Of a DNA stretch of 64,000 nucleotides, positions 25,104 to 33,193 are shown piece after piece; position 1 is the stretch's first letter; the number at the start of each line of letters is the position of its first letter. Under the pieces are notes generated by a model, which saw only the letters and a list, made by a program, of their open reading frames with translations, made no database searches and was not told where the DNA came from. Made by a program: the position numbers and the translations under genes. The DNA is taken from assembly GCA_017941705.1 (NCBI GenBank), contig JAGAVX010000138.1:1-64000 (forward strand), in the 5' to 3' direction. Origin of the DNA: Atopobiaceae bacterium. Its GTDB lineage: Bacteria > Actinomycetota > Coriobacteriia > Coriobacteriales > Atopobiaceae.

Positions 25104-27212
25104 TTGGAATCGCAACACGCATATCCTCAGTGGCTGTCCACAAGGAATCTATCCGGGCCATTGGCGCTCACGGCGAGCGTTCTCTATCTCGAGCTCGTAT
25201 TCAAGGCGTCAACGACAGGCCACTTCTTCCCACAAGTGCTTCCCATCGTCGCGTTCTCGATCTCGATCGGACAGGCGCTGCAGCTTCTCTGCTCCCTCTC
25301 ACGCCATCCTCGCGCCAATCGCGTGCTCAAACTGACCACCCTTGTCACGCTCGGCGTGCTCTTTTGCGCCGAGTACTTTGTGTACAGGCAGTTCAAGCTT
25401 TGCTATGACCCCATAACCGTGCTCGCGGGAGCGGGGGATGTCGCCGGGCAGTTCGGTGGCACCGTTCGCAATCTGGTCCTCTCGCCCGACGGCATTCTCC
25501 ACATCGCCCTCTTCCTCGCACCCGCACTCGCCTATGCGCTGATCGGCTGCGGGCGCAAGCTTGACCCGGCGGAGCGGTATGACTCCACCAGTAGAATCCT
25601 TGGGGGATGCACCGTCGCAGGGACATACCTCCTTGCGATCTTCCTTTTGGCCTGCCTCCCTCCCCTCGGGAGCCTCTACACCACGCACTACAGCTTTCAG
25701 AACGGCGTGCAGAGCTTTGGCCTGCTCACGAGCCTACGCAAGGAGGCACAGCTGGCGGCCTTCGGCAAAGGTCGGACGTTCGAGCCTGAAGTGGAAGAGC
25801 CGCCAACGCAAGCTGCCGAGCGGGATGAACATGAGACAGACGACGCCAAGACCGAACGGAAGGCCAAGACGGAGAAGCCAAGGGAATACCCGCCCGCGGT
25901 ACTCGACATAGACTTCGACGCCCTCGCCGAGAGCACCGATGGCACCTGGGCAGACCTGGACCGATACGTCGCATCCGTCACCCCCAGCAGGCAGAACGAG
26001 TACACCGGGATCTTCGAGGGATACAACCTGATATTCATATCAGCCGAGGCCTTCAGCGCCGAGGCCATTCGTCCTGACACCACCCCGACCCTCTACAAGA
26101 TGTGGAAGCACGGCATACAGCTCACTGATTACTACCAATTTGACACCGCAGGCACCACCGGCGGGGAGTGCGCAAACCTGTTTGGCCTGCTGGCAACCGA
26201 AGGCGGCAGCTCCGTCAAGATGACCGCCGACCACAACAACTACCTCACGATGGGCAACCTTCTCAACCGCAGGGGCTATAACGGCTGGGCGTTCCACAAC
26301 AACACCTACACCTACTACGGTCGCGACACCACCCACTTCAACCTCGGCTACAACAACGGCTACGTGGGATACGGCAACGGCATGGAGCAATGGGTCACCT
26401 GGCAGTGGCCGCAAAGCGATCTCGAGATGGTGCAAGGGACCTTTGACAACCTTTACGGAAAGGCTTCGCCCTTCAACGTCTACTACATGTCCGTCAGCGG
26501 TCATAGCGACTATGACCTCGGCGAGAACATGATGGCCGTGAAGAACTGGGACGTCGTCGAGGGACTCCCCTACTCCGACCGCGTCAAGGGATATCTGGGC
26601 GCCAACGTCGAGCTAGACCGGGCGATGGAATACCTGCTCGCCCGCCTCAAGGAGGAGGGCATCTACCGCAAGACGGTCATCGTCATCAGTGCCGACCACT
26701 TCCCCTATGGCCTCGATGACGACGCGCCTCTGGGACAGCTTCCCTATCTCTCCGAACTGTACGGATACGAGGTGCAGAACATCTTCCAGCGCGACCACAA
26801 CTTGCCCATCATCTGGTGTGGGCAGCTTGCCAAGCGCCCCGAGCCCATAGTGATCGACACCCCCACGATGTCCATCGACCTTCTGCCCACGCTATGCAAC
26901 CTCTTTGGGGTTGAATGGGACTCTCGCCTGCTGCCCGGACGCGATGTGCTCGATCCGGGCACGGAGGGCATCGCGTTCAATCTCGACTATGACTGGCGCA
27001 CGAGCCTGGGAACGTATTGGGCCTCCAGCGGCTCCTTTGAGCCGAATGACGGCGTCGAGGTGCCCGATGGCTACGTCGACCAGCACAATGCGATGGTGGC
27101 CAACAAGATCGGCTACTGCCGCGGCGTGTTGACCACCGACTACTATCGCCACGTCTTTGGCGAACCCGAAGACGTGGTTGCCGTCCACGATGCCGCAGTC
27201 ACAGGCTCGTGA
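25104..27212 (+). CDS. LTA synthase family membrane sulfatase-like protein (phosphoglycerol transferase)
   Basis: The 702-residue protein has about five N-terminal membrane helices (residues 20-210), a charged linker at about 225-265 and an extracytoplasmic alkaline-phosphatase-fold domain. Residues matching S. aureus LtaS are visible: E315 in FISAEAFS (E255), T351 or T352 in AGTTGGE (T300), and D531-H532 in SADHFPYG (D475-H476). It probably moves glycerol phosphate or a similar group onto a cell-surface glycolipid or polymer. The start is TTG with GGAG about seven bases upstream; no ATG alternative is nearby. A very long hairpin follows. Confidence 0.85.
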   Translation: MESQHAYPQWLSTRNLSGPLALTASVLYLELVFKASTTGHFFPQVLPIVAFSISIGQALQLLCSLSRHPRANRVLKLTTLVTLGVLFCAEYFVYRQFKLCYDPITVLAGAGDVAGQFGGTVRNLVLSPDGILHIALFLAPALAYALIGCGRKLDPAERYDSTSRILGGCTVAGTYLLAIFLLACLPPLGSLYTTHYSFQNGVQSFGLLTSLRKEAQLAAFGKGRTFEPEVEEPPTQAAERDEHETDDAKTERKAKTEKPREYPPAVLDIDFDALAESTDGTWADLDRYVASVTPSRQNEYTGIFEGYNLIFISAEAFSAEAIRPDTTPTLYKMWKHGIQLTDYYQFDTAGTTGGECANLFGLLATEGGSSVKMTADHNNYLTMGNLLNRRGYNGWAFHNNTYTYYGRDTTHFNLGYNNGYVGYGNGMEQWVTWQWPQSDLEMVQGTFDNLYGKASPFNVYYMSVSGHSDYDLGENMMAVKNWDVVEGLPYSDRVKGYLGANVELDRAMEYLLARLKEEGIYRKTVIVISADHFPYGLDDDAPLGQLPYLSELYGYEVQNIFQRDHNLPIIWCGQLAKRPEPIVIDTPTMSIDLLPTLCNLFGVEWDSRLLPGRDVLDPGTEGIAFNLDYDWRTSLGTYWASSGSFEPNDGVEVPDGYVDQHNAMVANKIGYCRGVLTTDYYRHVFGEPEDVVAVHDAAVTGS

Positions 27213-27217
27213 GCCCG

Positions 27218-27294
27218 CCGCGGCACACCTCTTCCCCGGGAACCCCTGTGCCACTCGGTGGCACGGAAGTTCCCGGGGAAGAGGTGTGCCGCGG
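27218..27294. repeat. Long perfect inverted repeat (26-bp arms) with nested stem
   Basis: Arms 27218-27243 and 27269-27294 are exact reverse complements. Inside the 25-base spacer a 7-bp stem (27248-27254 with 27258-27264) forms a second hairpin. The left arm plus spacer, 27223-27254 region, aligns base for base with the repeat near 63417. It starts six bases after the stop of the LTA-synthase-like gene and ends before the exonuclease gene on the same strand. Confidence 0.85.
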
Positions 27295-27347
27295 ACCCAC
27301 TTGTGCTAGGCTTTTCACCTGCTGACACCAATCCCAAGAAGGTTCCC

Positions 27348-28310
27348 ATGGTCCTTGCAGAGGCAATAGAGCTAGCGAATGCGTTCTCGCTTCCGGGGTT
27401 CTTCTCGGACGATGCGACGCTCACGGAGGAGCGCCGCCGCAACGAGGAAGCCATAGGGCTGCTCATGGCGGCCTGGTTCGAGGCTCCGGCGGGGCAGGAG
27501 ACGTTTTCGTTCGATCTGGTGCGAGCCCTTGCGGACCGCAATCGCAATACGTGCGACTCCTATGGCGCCGAGAGGCTGCGCGATGCCAACGGCTCAAACC
27601 TCCAGCGAAAGCTGCCAGACAAGGATCTGATTCATGCCGTGGCAAAGCTCCAGCGCAGACGTGACTCCCAAGTGGCTCGCACGGCGGGGCCCGGCGCCCA
27701 GGACCTGGGAATCGCCATGGCAGAGGCGCCCCTGAAGGGTGCCGTGATGGGCTTTGACATCGAGACCACCGACCGCTACCCCGACCGCGGCTACATCGTC
27801 AACCTCGGCCTGGCGTTCATGGAACTCACCCCTGATGCCATCCCCCGCGAGGGGCACACCGCATACTTCGGCATCCCCGAAATCTACCGTGACAAGGGCG
27901 TGCCGTTGTCTGACATCCATCGCATAACGTGGAATGACGTCGAGGGCAAGACACCGTTCAGGGAGGACAAGCAGGTACAGAAAGCCTTGCTCAAGGCGTT
28001 CTGCAAGATTCCCTACATGGCGCACAACGCGGCGTTCGAGGATTCGTGGCTCATGTTGCACCTCGACGGATATGCCGAGGCGCGCAAGGCTGGCAAGGTC
28101 ACGATCGTCGACTCGCGAGACATATGCCGGCGCATCGACGTGGACGGACGCTCGCTCCCTCGCGAACAGATGCCTAACACCCTCGAGAACTGGGCGCGTC
28201 GCCGTGGCACGCTCAAGCCTGACGAGAAGGAACGTCACCTCGGTCTGGACGACGTCTTCCTCATGCTTCGCACCGCGCAGGCGGAGCTTGTGCTTCGAAA
28301 CATGCTATAG
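27348..28310 (+). CDS. DnaQ-like 3'-5' exonuclease (DEDDh)
   Basis: The 320-residue protein has an N-terminal helical part of about 130 residues without clear family, followed by an exonuclease domain. Exo I is GFDIETTD with D137 and E139, Exo II is MAHNAAFEDSW and Exo III is RHLGLDDVF, giving the DEDDh type. It is too different in length and layout to be certain that it is the polymerase III epsilon subunit; a stand-alone DNA or RNA exonuclease is as likely. The ATG at 27348 has AAGAAGG five bases upstream. Confidence 0.8.
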   Translation: MVLAEAIELANAFSLPGFFSDDATLTEERRRNEEAIGLLMAAWFEAPAGQETFSFDLVRALADRNRNTCDSYGAERLRDANGSNLQRKLPDKDLIHAVAKLQRRRDSQVARTAGPGAQDLGIAMAEAPLKGAVMGFDIETTDRYPDRGYIVNLGLAFMELTPDAIPREGHTAYFGIPEIYRDKGVPLSDIHRITWNDVEGKTPFREDKQVQKALLKAFCKIPYMAHNAAFEDSWLMLHLDGYAEARKAGKVTIVDSRDICRRIDVDGRSLPREQMPNTLENWARRRGTLKPDEKERHLGLDDVFLMLRTAQAELVLRNML

Positions 28311-28374
28311 CCGACCCGGATTGGACCTCGCTGGCGAGCTTGGTGTCAAACACGGTCATCAAACGTCATAGCTG

Positions 28375-28416
28375 CTGGGTGAAAGCGCCTATCATCATTC
28401 ACGTTTCTTCACCCAG
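28375..28416. other. Hairpin in the 231-bp gap after the exonuclease gene
   Basis: CTGGGTGAA at 28375-28383 pairs with TTCACCCAG at 28408-28416 around a 24-base loop. No T tract follows, so it is either a weak terminator or an operator-like dyad upstream of the small unknown gene at 28542. Confidence 0.4.
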
Positions 28417-28541
28417 ACGCTACTCACCGAATCACGCCACGAAAATTGCTAGTTCTACCACACAGAATGCGTTTTCAGTGGCAAAGTGGTCGGTATAGGC
28501 AAGAGGCATACGCCTCTCCACAAGATACGATAGGAGTCACC

Positions 28542-28931
28542 ATGCGCGTACTGCTCATCTACAACGACGGTCTCGTCGACTCGTTCGATACGATCTATGA
28601 TCCCAGCCAGGAATACGCACACGCACAGCTCATGACCTTCGTCGAGGAGGACGATGAGAAGGAGGGCGTCTTCACCGCAGGCATCGACCTTGTTCCCATC
28701 ATCCACACTGGTGCACATGAGCAGCCCACCATCCGCCGCATCTGCTCGGTCACCTTCTCTTCCGACTATCCGCACGGCTCACGCCCCTCGATTCCTGTCG
28801 TCTGCGGCATGATCGACGGACTCGAGAAGCTCATCGTGGACGGTTCGGTCATTTGGGAGGGAGAGCCCGCACCCTACATCTCCGACGATAACTATGCCAA
28901 CGTGTTCGTCGAGCGCAGCGAGCGCGTCTAG
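28542..28931 (+). CDS. Hypothetical protein, small and acidic
   Basis: The 129-residue protein starts MRVLLIYNDGLV, is acidic (run of E/D around FVEEDDEKEG) and ends NVFVERSERV. It has alternating strand-like segments (RRICSVTFSS, IPVVCGMIDGLE) and no membrane segment or signal. I do not recognise a family. The start is well supported by AGGAG five bases upstream. It is monocistronic, with a terminator after it. Confidence 0.65.
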   Translation: MRVLLIYNDGLVDSFDTIYDPSQEYAHAQLMTFVEEDDEKEGVFTAGIDLVPIIHTGAHEQPTIRRICSVTFSSDYPHGSRPSIPVVCGMIDGLEKLIVDGSVIWEGEPAPYISDDNYANVFVERSERV

Positions 28932-28957
28932 CGACACGCGCGACAAGCGTCCCAGCT

Positions 28958-28994
28958 ACGGGCCATCGCATCATTGCGGTGGCCCGTTCTTTGT
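28958..28994 (+). terminator. Terminator after the small acidic protein gene
   Basis: ACGGGCCA pairs with TGGCCCGT, extended by CGC/GCG with one mismatch, followed by TTCTTT. It lies about 30 bp after the stop at 28931. Confidence 0.75.
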
Positions 28995-29111
28995 GTGTGT
29001 CACACGGCTTACAGATGTGTAGCGCAAAGCATAGGACACACATACGAAACAGCGCTCGGTTACCATGGCGTGCGTTTGATTGACACGTAAGGCATTGATT
29101 GGAGCAGTCTC

Positions 29112-30227
29112 ATGAAGATCGGTTGCGTCAAAGAGATCAAGAACAACGAGTTCCGCGTCGGCCTCACGCCCGATAACGTCAAGAGCTATGTTGCCGCCGG
29201 GCACCACGTATACGTCGAGATGGGTGCAGGAGAGGGGTCGGGCTTCACCGACGAGGAGTATGTCGCCGCAGGTGCAAGCCTCCTCGAGGATCCCAAGGAG
29301 ATCTGGCAGCTCGTTGACATGATGGTCAAGGTCAAGGAGCCCCTGCCCGAGGAGTATCCGCTCTTCCGCGAGGGCCTGATCCTCTACACCTACCTGCATC
29401 TGGCTGCAGACAAGCAGCAGATGGACGCCCTGCTTGACGGCAAGGTCAAGGCAGTCGCATACGAGACGCTCCAGGAGACTGACGGCAGCCTGCCCCTGCT
29501 CGCCCCCATGAGCCAGATCGCCGGCCGCCTTGCCGTTCAGGAGGGCGCCAAGTATCTCGAGAAGACCTATGGCGGCCGCGGCGTGCTGCTTGCCGGCGTC
29601 CCCGGCACACCCAAGGCAAACGTCGTAATCCTGGGAGGCGGGACGGTCGGTGCCAACGCCTGCAAGATCGCCGTGGGCATGGGCGCCAACGTCACCGTGC
29701 TCGACATCAACCTCCGCCGCCTCGAGCAGCTCGATGCCTTATTTGGCTCTCGTCTGCAGACCCTGGTGTCGAACGACGCGAACATCGAGCGCGCAGTCAA
29801 GGACGCCGACCTTGTCATTGGCGCCGTCCTGATTCCTGGCGGCTCTACGCCCAAGCTGTTCAAGAAGGCCTACCTGCCCGAGATGAAGCCTGGTGCGGTG
29901 TTTGTGGACGTCGCCATCGACCAGGGCGGCTGCGGCGAGAGCTCCCATGTCACCAACCATGATGACCCCGTCTATATCGAAGATGGTGTGGTGCACTACG
30001 CCGTTGGCAACATGCCTGGCGCCGTTGCGCGAACCTCGACCATCGCACTGACCAACGCCACGCTGCGCTATGGCCTCGAGATTGCCAGCAAGGGCCTCGA
30101 GAAGGCCGTGGCTGACAGCGATGTCATCGCATCGGGCGTCAACTGCTACGACGGCAAGATCTGCTGCAAGAACCTCGCAGACAGCTACGAGGGCTACGAC
30201 TACGAGGACATCAAGACCCTCGTGTAG
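29112..30227 (+). CDS. ald: Alanine dehydrogenase
   Basis: The 371-residue protein converts alanine to pyruvate and ammonia with NAD, feeding amino-acid fermentation. It has the standard length, start MKIGCVKEIKNNEFRVGLTP, the substrate-site stretch VKVKEPLPEE, a His in TYLHLAAD and a Rossmann motif ILGGGTVGANA. The ATG has GGAG seven bases upstream. The 180-bp upstream gap holds an inverted TGTGTGTC/GACACACA pair (28994-29001 and 29035-29042) that could be an operator. A strong terminator follows. Confidence 0.95.
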   Translation: MKIGCVKEIKNNEFRVGLTPDNVKSYVAAGHHVYVEMGAGEGSGFTDEEYVAAGASLLEDPKEIWQLVDMMVKVKEPLPEEYPLFREGLILYTYLHLAADKQQMDALLDGKVKAVAYETLQETDGSLPLLAPMSQIAGRLAVQEGAKYLEKTYGGRGVLLAGVPGTPKANVVILGGGTVGANACKIAVGMGANVTVLDINLRRLEQLDALFGSRLQTLVSNDANIERAVKDADLVIGAVLIPGGSTPKLFKKAYLPEMKPGAVFVDVAIDQGGCGESSHVTNHDDPVYIEDGVVHYAVGNMPGAVARTSTIALTNATLRYGLEIASKGLEKAVADSDVIASGVNCYDGKICCKNLADSYEGYDYEDIKTLV

Positions 30228-30250
30228 TCAGTCAGGCGAATCTGATTGGG

Positions 30251-30284
30251 TGGGCGGCATGAATCACATGCCGCCCATTTTTTT
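30251..30284 (+). terminator. Terminator of ald
   Basis: TGGGCGGCATG (30251-30261) pairs perfectly with CATGCCGCCCA (30267-30277) and is followed by seven T residues. Confidence 0.92.
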
Positions 30285-30373
30285 GGCGATGGGCTACGCA
30301 GGGACAGCGTTAGGAAGTCGGTTTGACCCACTTTGCGACTCTCAACGGTAGGCATTGTGCCTTAAGCGGTAAT

Positions 30374-30413
30374 TTTGCTTAAATGACCACTAATCACTGT
30401 ACATTTGAGCAAA
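30374..30413. promoter_or_regulatory. Dyad and possible -10 box upstream of the candidate RNA
   Basis: TTTGCTTAAATG at 30374-30385 and CATTTGAGCAAA at 30402-30413 are inverted copies with one mismatch. They lie in AT-rich sequence directly before TATAGT at 30420-30425, which could be a -10 box. No good -35 box is seen at 17 bp, so activation by a protein on the dyad is possible. Confidence 0.4.
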
Positions 30414-30478
30414 GTCGGTTATAGTGAAGTCAGTAAAAAGAGCTGCCAGAGAGGTAGCCGACCGAGGGGGTGATGCCG

Positions 30479-30541
30479 ATGTACAGTGAAGAGAATCATA
30501 TGGATCCCGCGGCTGACATTGCGCGCCCCATCTTCGAGTAG
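30479..30541 (+). CDS. Possible 20-residue peptide inside the candidate RNA
   Basis: An ATG at 30479 is preceded by GAGGGGG at eight bases and opens a 20-codon frame (start MYSEENHMD, end ARPIFE) to a TAG stop. The ribosome site is good, but such short frames occur by chance. If real it could be a leader peptide or a small secreted or regulatory peptide. Confidence 0.25.
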   Translation: MYSEENHMDPAADIARPIFE

Positions 30542-30792
30542 ACCCGCTTAAAAGGGGTTTCGTAAGCGATACGAGCATCGCACAGTCAGACAGAGATCGA
30601 CAGACGGCAGGTCCGATGTCACCGCGCAGGATCAACATCACGTAGGCAGGCATAGTAGTGGGTGCCTAGCAGTGCGTACCAGGTTTTGTGACACAGCCCA
30701 CGAGTCGCACTTCCCGAGAAGGCGGCTGACCTCAAGGGGATGATTCCAAAGGGCTAAGTACGAATCCGCGGGATGCGGAAGAAGGAATTCCA

Positions 30793-30825
30793 GGAGGGTG
30801 GCTGACGAGCCACCCTCCTTCTTTT
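30793..30825 (+). terminator. Strong terminator at the end of the candidate RNA
   Basis: GGAGGGTGGCT (30793-30803) pairs perfectly with AGCCACCCTCC (30808-30818) over a four-base loop, followed by TTCTTTT. The mirrored A/G-rich left side may also let it serve the convergent minus-strand gene that ends at 30881. Confidence 0.85.
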
Positions 30826-30880
30826 GCCCTACGACCTTGATTGATGGCAACCGAAAGCAGGGTGAATCTCCCCCACCTCG

Positions 30881-31123
30881 TCAGTTACGAGACTCTCCAG
30901 TAAGCTCGTCTCGCACGACCCTGCGAAGCTCCTCCTCAGCTGCCACCACATCGGCCTCGCTTCCTGATGCGCGAGCAGCCCTAAATGCGTTGATAGCCTT
31001 GAAGAAGTCGGATTCCAGGGGATCGTCATCGTCCTGCGCCGCGTCATCGAATGCCGTGTTCAGGCCCGTCTGCCCCAGCAACCCCTTCAGCTCCGCCGCA
31101 AGCTCGTCGTTGCTCTTGCTCAT
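30881..31123 (-). CDS. Small acidic hypothetical protein
   Basis: The 80-residue protein is helical and acidic, with a DDAAQDDDD run in the middle and a predicted C-terminal helix (EEELRRVVRDELTG). No family is recognised. The ATG at 31123 has GGGAG at normal spacing. It starts nine bases after the stop of the 83-residue gene upstream, so the two are co-transcribed. Confidence 0.6.
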   Translation of the reverse strand: MSKSNDELAAELKGLLGQTGLNTAFDDAAQDDDDPLESDFFKAINAFRAARASGSEADVVAAEEELRRVVRDELTGESRN

Positions 31124-31132
31124 TGCCACTCC

Positions 31133-31384
31133 CTAGCATCCCATAATGCACGTACCGCCCGTGCTCGGACGATTGCGGTCGCTCAGCACGTAGCTATGGG
31201 CGGCGCTGCGCATATTGCACTCCGCAAGCTCAAGCTCTCCGTCGATATAGGGTTGATACATGTCGTCGACACCCTTAGAAAAGCCCGAAACGCCGTCGCA
31301 GTCGTCACCCCACGACAGTGCCGCCTGAACGATGGCGATCCTCTCCTCGCGTGTCGTGTCCTTGATCAGCTTGCTCTTTGGCAT
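31133..31384 (-). CDS. Small hypothetical protein with a C-terminal cysteine motif
   Basis: The 83-residue protein starts MPKSKLIKDTTREERIA, has a central WGDDCDG segment and ends STGGTCIMGC. Four cysteines (C29, C56, C79, C83) could bind metal or form disulphides, but no known motif fits. The ATG has GGAGGGGG six bases upstream. It is the first gene of a two-gene unit with the acidic 80-residue protein. Confidence 0.6.
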   Translation of the reverse strand: MPKSKLIKDTTREERIAIVQAALSWGDDCDGVSGFSKGVDDMYQPYIDGELELAECNMRSAAHSYVLSDRNRPSTGGTCIMGC

Positions 31385-31525
31385 ACTCGGCCCCCTCCGT
31401 CTTTAACTCGAACCTGTTAAGGATACGCCAAGGGCGGGCCTGACGCCGCCCGGAATGGATTCTTATCGTCCAGAGTCTGCGAGGTCCCAACGCTGACGGC
31501 CTTTCTTCCGAAGGGGAATTCTCGC

Positions 31526-31556
31526 TTGACCATGACGCTACGTCATGGTTCATACT
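31526..31556 (+). promoter_or_regulatory. MerR-type promoter with 19-bp spacer and central dyad
   Basis: TTGACC (31526-31531) and CATACT (31551-31556) are separated by 19 bp, the long spacer typical of MerR-activated promoters. A perfect 9-bp dyad, ACCATGACG and CGTCATGGT at 31529-31537 and 31541-31549, lies over the spacer. It is 19 bp upstream of the merR gene start, so autoregulation is likely. Confidence 0.85.
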
Positions 31557-31574
31557 CATCGTGAGGTGATACCA

Positions 31575-32351
31575 ATGGACGCAACGACCTACAGCATCAG
31601 CGAGCTTGCAAGCCTGAGCGGCACCAGCGTGCGAACGTTGCACCACTACGACCATATTGGGCTTCTGGTGCCACGGCGCATGGAGAACGGCTACCGCGCG
31701 TACGGTGAGCAGGAGGTCAGACGGTTGCAACAGATTCTGCTCTGGCGGACGTGCGGAATCGAGCTCAAGCGCATCAAGTCGCTGTTGGATGACCCAGGTT
31801 ACGACGAGTCAGTCGCACTGCGCAGCCAGCTCGACGTGCTGGTGCATAGGCGCGAGCAGATAGACAGAACCATAGAGAACGTGAGGGACACACTTAGGAG
31901 TTTGGAGAAGGGAAACAGCATGACCGATAGTCAGCGTTTTGAGGGGCTCAAGCGCAAGGCAATCGAAGACAACGAGCGAGCCTATGGAGGGGAGGTGCGC
32001 GCCCGTTTTGGCAACCACGCCGCAGACGAAGCAAACGCCGCCCTGCTCGCCATGGACGAAGGGACCTGGAACGACATGAGCGCATTGGAAGAGCGCATCA
32101 AGGAGCTGCTTACGGCCGCCATGGCCACAGGAGACGCCAAGGGGCAGGAAGCGCAGGATCTCGTCCGTGCCCACGCCCGCTGGCTCTCCCTCCACTGGGG
32201 AGATGGCGCATACAACGTCGAGGCTCATCGCGGCCTCGCAGACGGCTATCTGGCTGACCAGCGCTTTGTCACCTATTACGACACAGCGTGCGGCAATGGC
32301 GCGACGCAGTTCCTGCACGATGCCATACTGGCCAATACGACAGCCGACTAG
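31575..32351 (+). CDS. MerR family regulator with TipAS antibiotic-binding domain
   Basis: The 258-residue protein has an N-terminal MerR winged helix (SISELASLSGTSVRTLHHYD, residues about 6-70), a coiled-coil dimerisation helix (residues about 80-120) and a C-terminal TipAS domain (about 130-258). TipAS domains bind hydrophobic or thiopeptide drugs and switch the regulator on. The ATG has GAGGTG upstream. Its own promoter carries the expected operator. The gene stands alone, so other targets must lie elsewhere. Confidence 0.9.
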   Translation: MDATTYSISELASLSGTSVRTLHHYDHIGLLVPRRMENGYRAYGEQEVRRLQQILLWRTCGIELKRIKSLLDDPGYDESVALRSQLDVLVHRREQIDRTIENVRDTLRSLEKGNSMTDSQRFEGLKRKAIEDNERAYGGEVRARFGNHAADEANAALLAMDEGTWNDMSALEERIKELLTAAMATGDAKGQEAQDLVRAHARWLSLHWGDGAYNVEAHRGLADGYLADQRFVTYYDTACGNGATQFLHDAILANTTAD

Positions 32352-32391
32352 GCGGACCGGACGAAACGCCCGCGGGATGTCCGCATCTAAG

Positions 32392-32424
32392 CGTGCGGCC
32401 CTACCATCAAGGCAGGGCCGCACG
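32392..32424. terminator. Bidirectional terminator between merR and livF
   Basis: CGTGCGGCCCT (32392-32402) pairs perfectly with AGGGCCGCACG (32414-32424) between two convergent genes. No T tract is present on either side. Confidence 0.65.
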
Positions 32425-32476
32425 TCGCACACACAATCAGGCGCACCTGTCTGGGCGCGCTGACCACAACCTAGGG

Positions 32477-33184
32477 TCAGCCGCCAAGATACGCCTTGCG
32501 CACGTCATCATCGACCAGCAGCTCGGAGCCGGTGCCCGTCTTGACCACACGGCCGGTCTCGAGCACATAGCCACGGTCCGCGACCGAAAGCGCCATGCTC
32601 GCGTTCTGCTCGACCAGAAGCACGGTCGTTCCCATCTCGTTGAAGACCTTGATGATGTCAAAGATCTCCTGCACCAAAATGGGCGCAAGTCCCATGGAGG
32701 GCTCGTCGAGCATCATGAGCTTTGGCTTGGACATGAGAGCACGACCCATGGCGAGCATCTGCTGCTCACCGCCAGAGAGGGTGCCCGCGCGCTGGTTGCG
32801 GCGCTCCTTGAGTCGAGGGAAGCGGTCGTAGACCACGGTACGCATCTCGGTCGCCTCTGCATCCGTGCGGATGAAGGCACCCATCTCGAGGTTCTCGCGC
32901 ACCGTGAGGTCCTGGAACACGCGTCGCCCCTCGGGGCACAGCGCGATGCCCTTGGAGACCATCTTGTGTGCAGGGATGCCCACGAGGCTCTCACCCTCGA
33001 ACTCGACACTGCCCGAGCGAGCCTTGAGCAGGCCCGCAACCGTATTGAGGGTCGTCGACTTGCCGGCGCCGTTCGCACCGATCAGCGTGACGATCTCTCC
33101 CTCCTGGACCTCGAACGAGACGCCCTTCACCGCGTGGATCGAGCCGTAGTACACGTTGAGGTCTGTGACCTTAAGCATTGCCAT
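32477..33184 (-). CDS. livF: Branched-chain amino acid ABC transporter ATPase LivF
   Basis: The 235-residue ATPase has Walker A GANGAGKST at about 36-44, signature LSGGEQQMLA and Walker B LMMLDEPSMGL, and the LivF-specific end around VETGRVVKTG. It powers the importer with LivG. The ATG has GGGGG five bases upstream and lies nine bases after the livG stop. It is the last gene of the liv operon. Confidence 0.95.
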   Translation of the reverse strand: MAMLKVTDLNVYYGSIHAVKGVSFEVQEGEIVTLIGANGAGKSTTLNTVAGLLKARSGSVEFEGESLVGIPAHKMVSKGIALCPEGRRVFQDLTVRENLEMGAFIRTDAEATEMRTVVYDRFPRLKERRNQRAGTLSGGEQQMLAMGRALMSKPKLMMLDEPSMGLAPILVQEIFDIIKVFNEMGTTVLLVEQNASMALSVADRGYVLETGRVVKTGTGSELLVDDDVRKAYLGG

Positions 33185-33193
33185 CGCTGCCCC

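Larger units (their letters stand above)
30432..30825 (+). ncRNA. Candidate non-coding or leader RNA in a 650-bp gap
   Basis: The gap 30228-30880 has no credible long gene. From a possible promoter near 30420 the plus strand runs to a strong terminator at 30793-30825 and holds several stems (for example TAGGCA/TGCCTA near 30643 and GCGAT/ATCGC near 30566). The downstream genes are on the opposite strand, so it cannot be an ordinary leader for them. I compared it by eye with tmRNA, RNase P, SRP RNA, T-box and M-box signatures and found no match. Family unknown. Confidence 0.35.

Noticed and set aside
27258-27347. Upstream extension of the exonuclease gene by 30 codons
   Set aside because: It would start inside the long inverted repeat; the ATG at 27348 has a clear AAGAAGG site.
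30432-30825. Known riboswitch (M-box or T-box) for a downstream gene
   Set aside because: No T-box GGUGG-type antiterminator or M-box core was seen and the next genes lie on the other strand.
30390-30850. Two minus-strand frames (87 and 70 codons) in the gap after ald
   Set aside because: No ribosome sites, no domain pattern, and they run through the plus-strand terminator and its stems.
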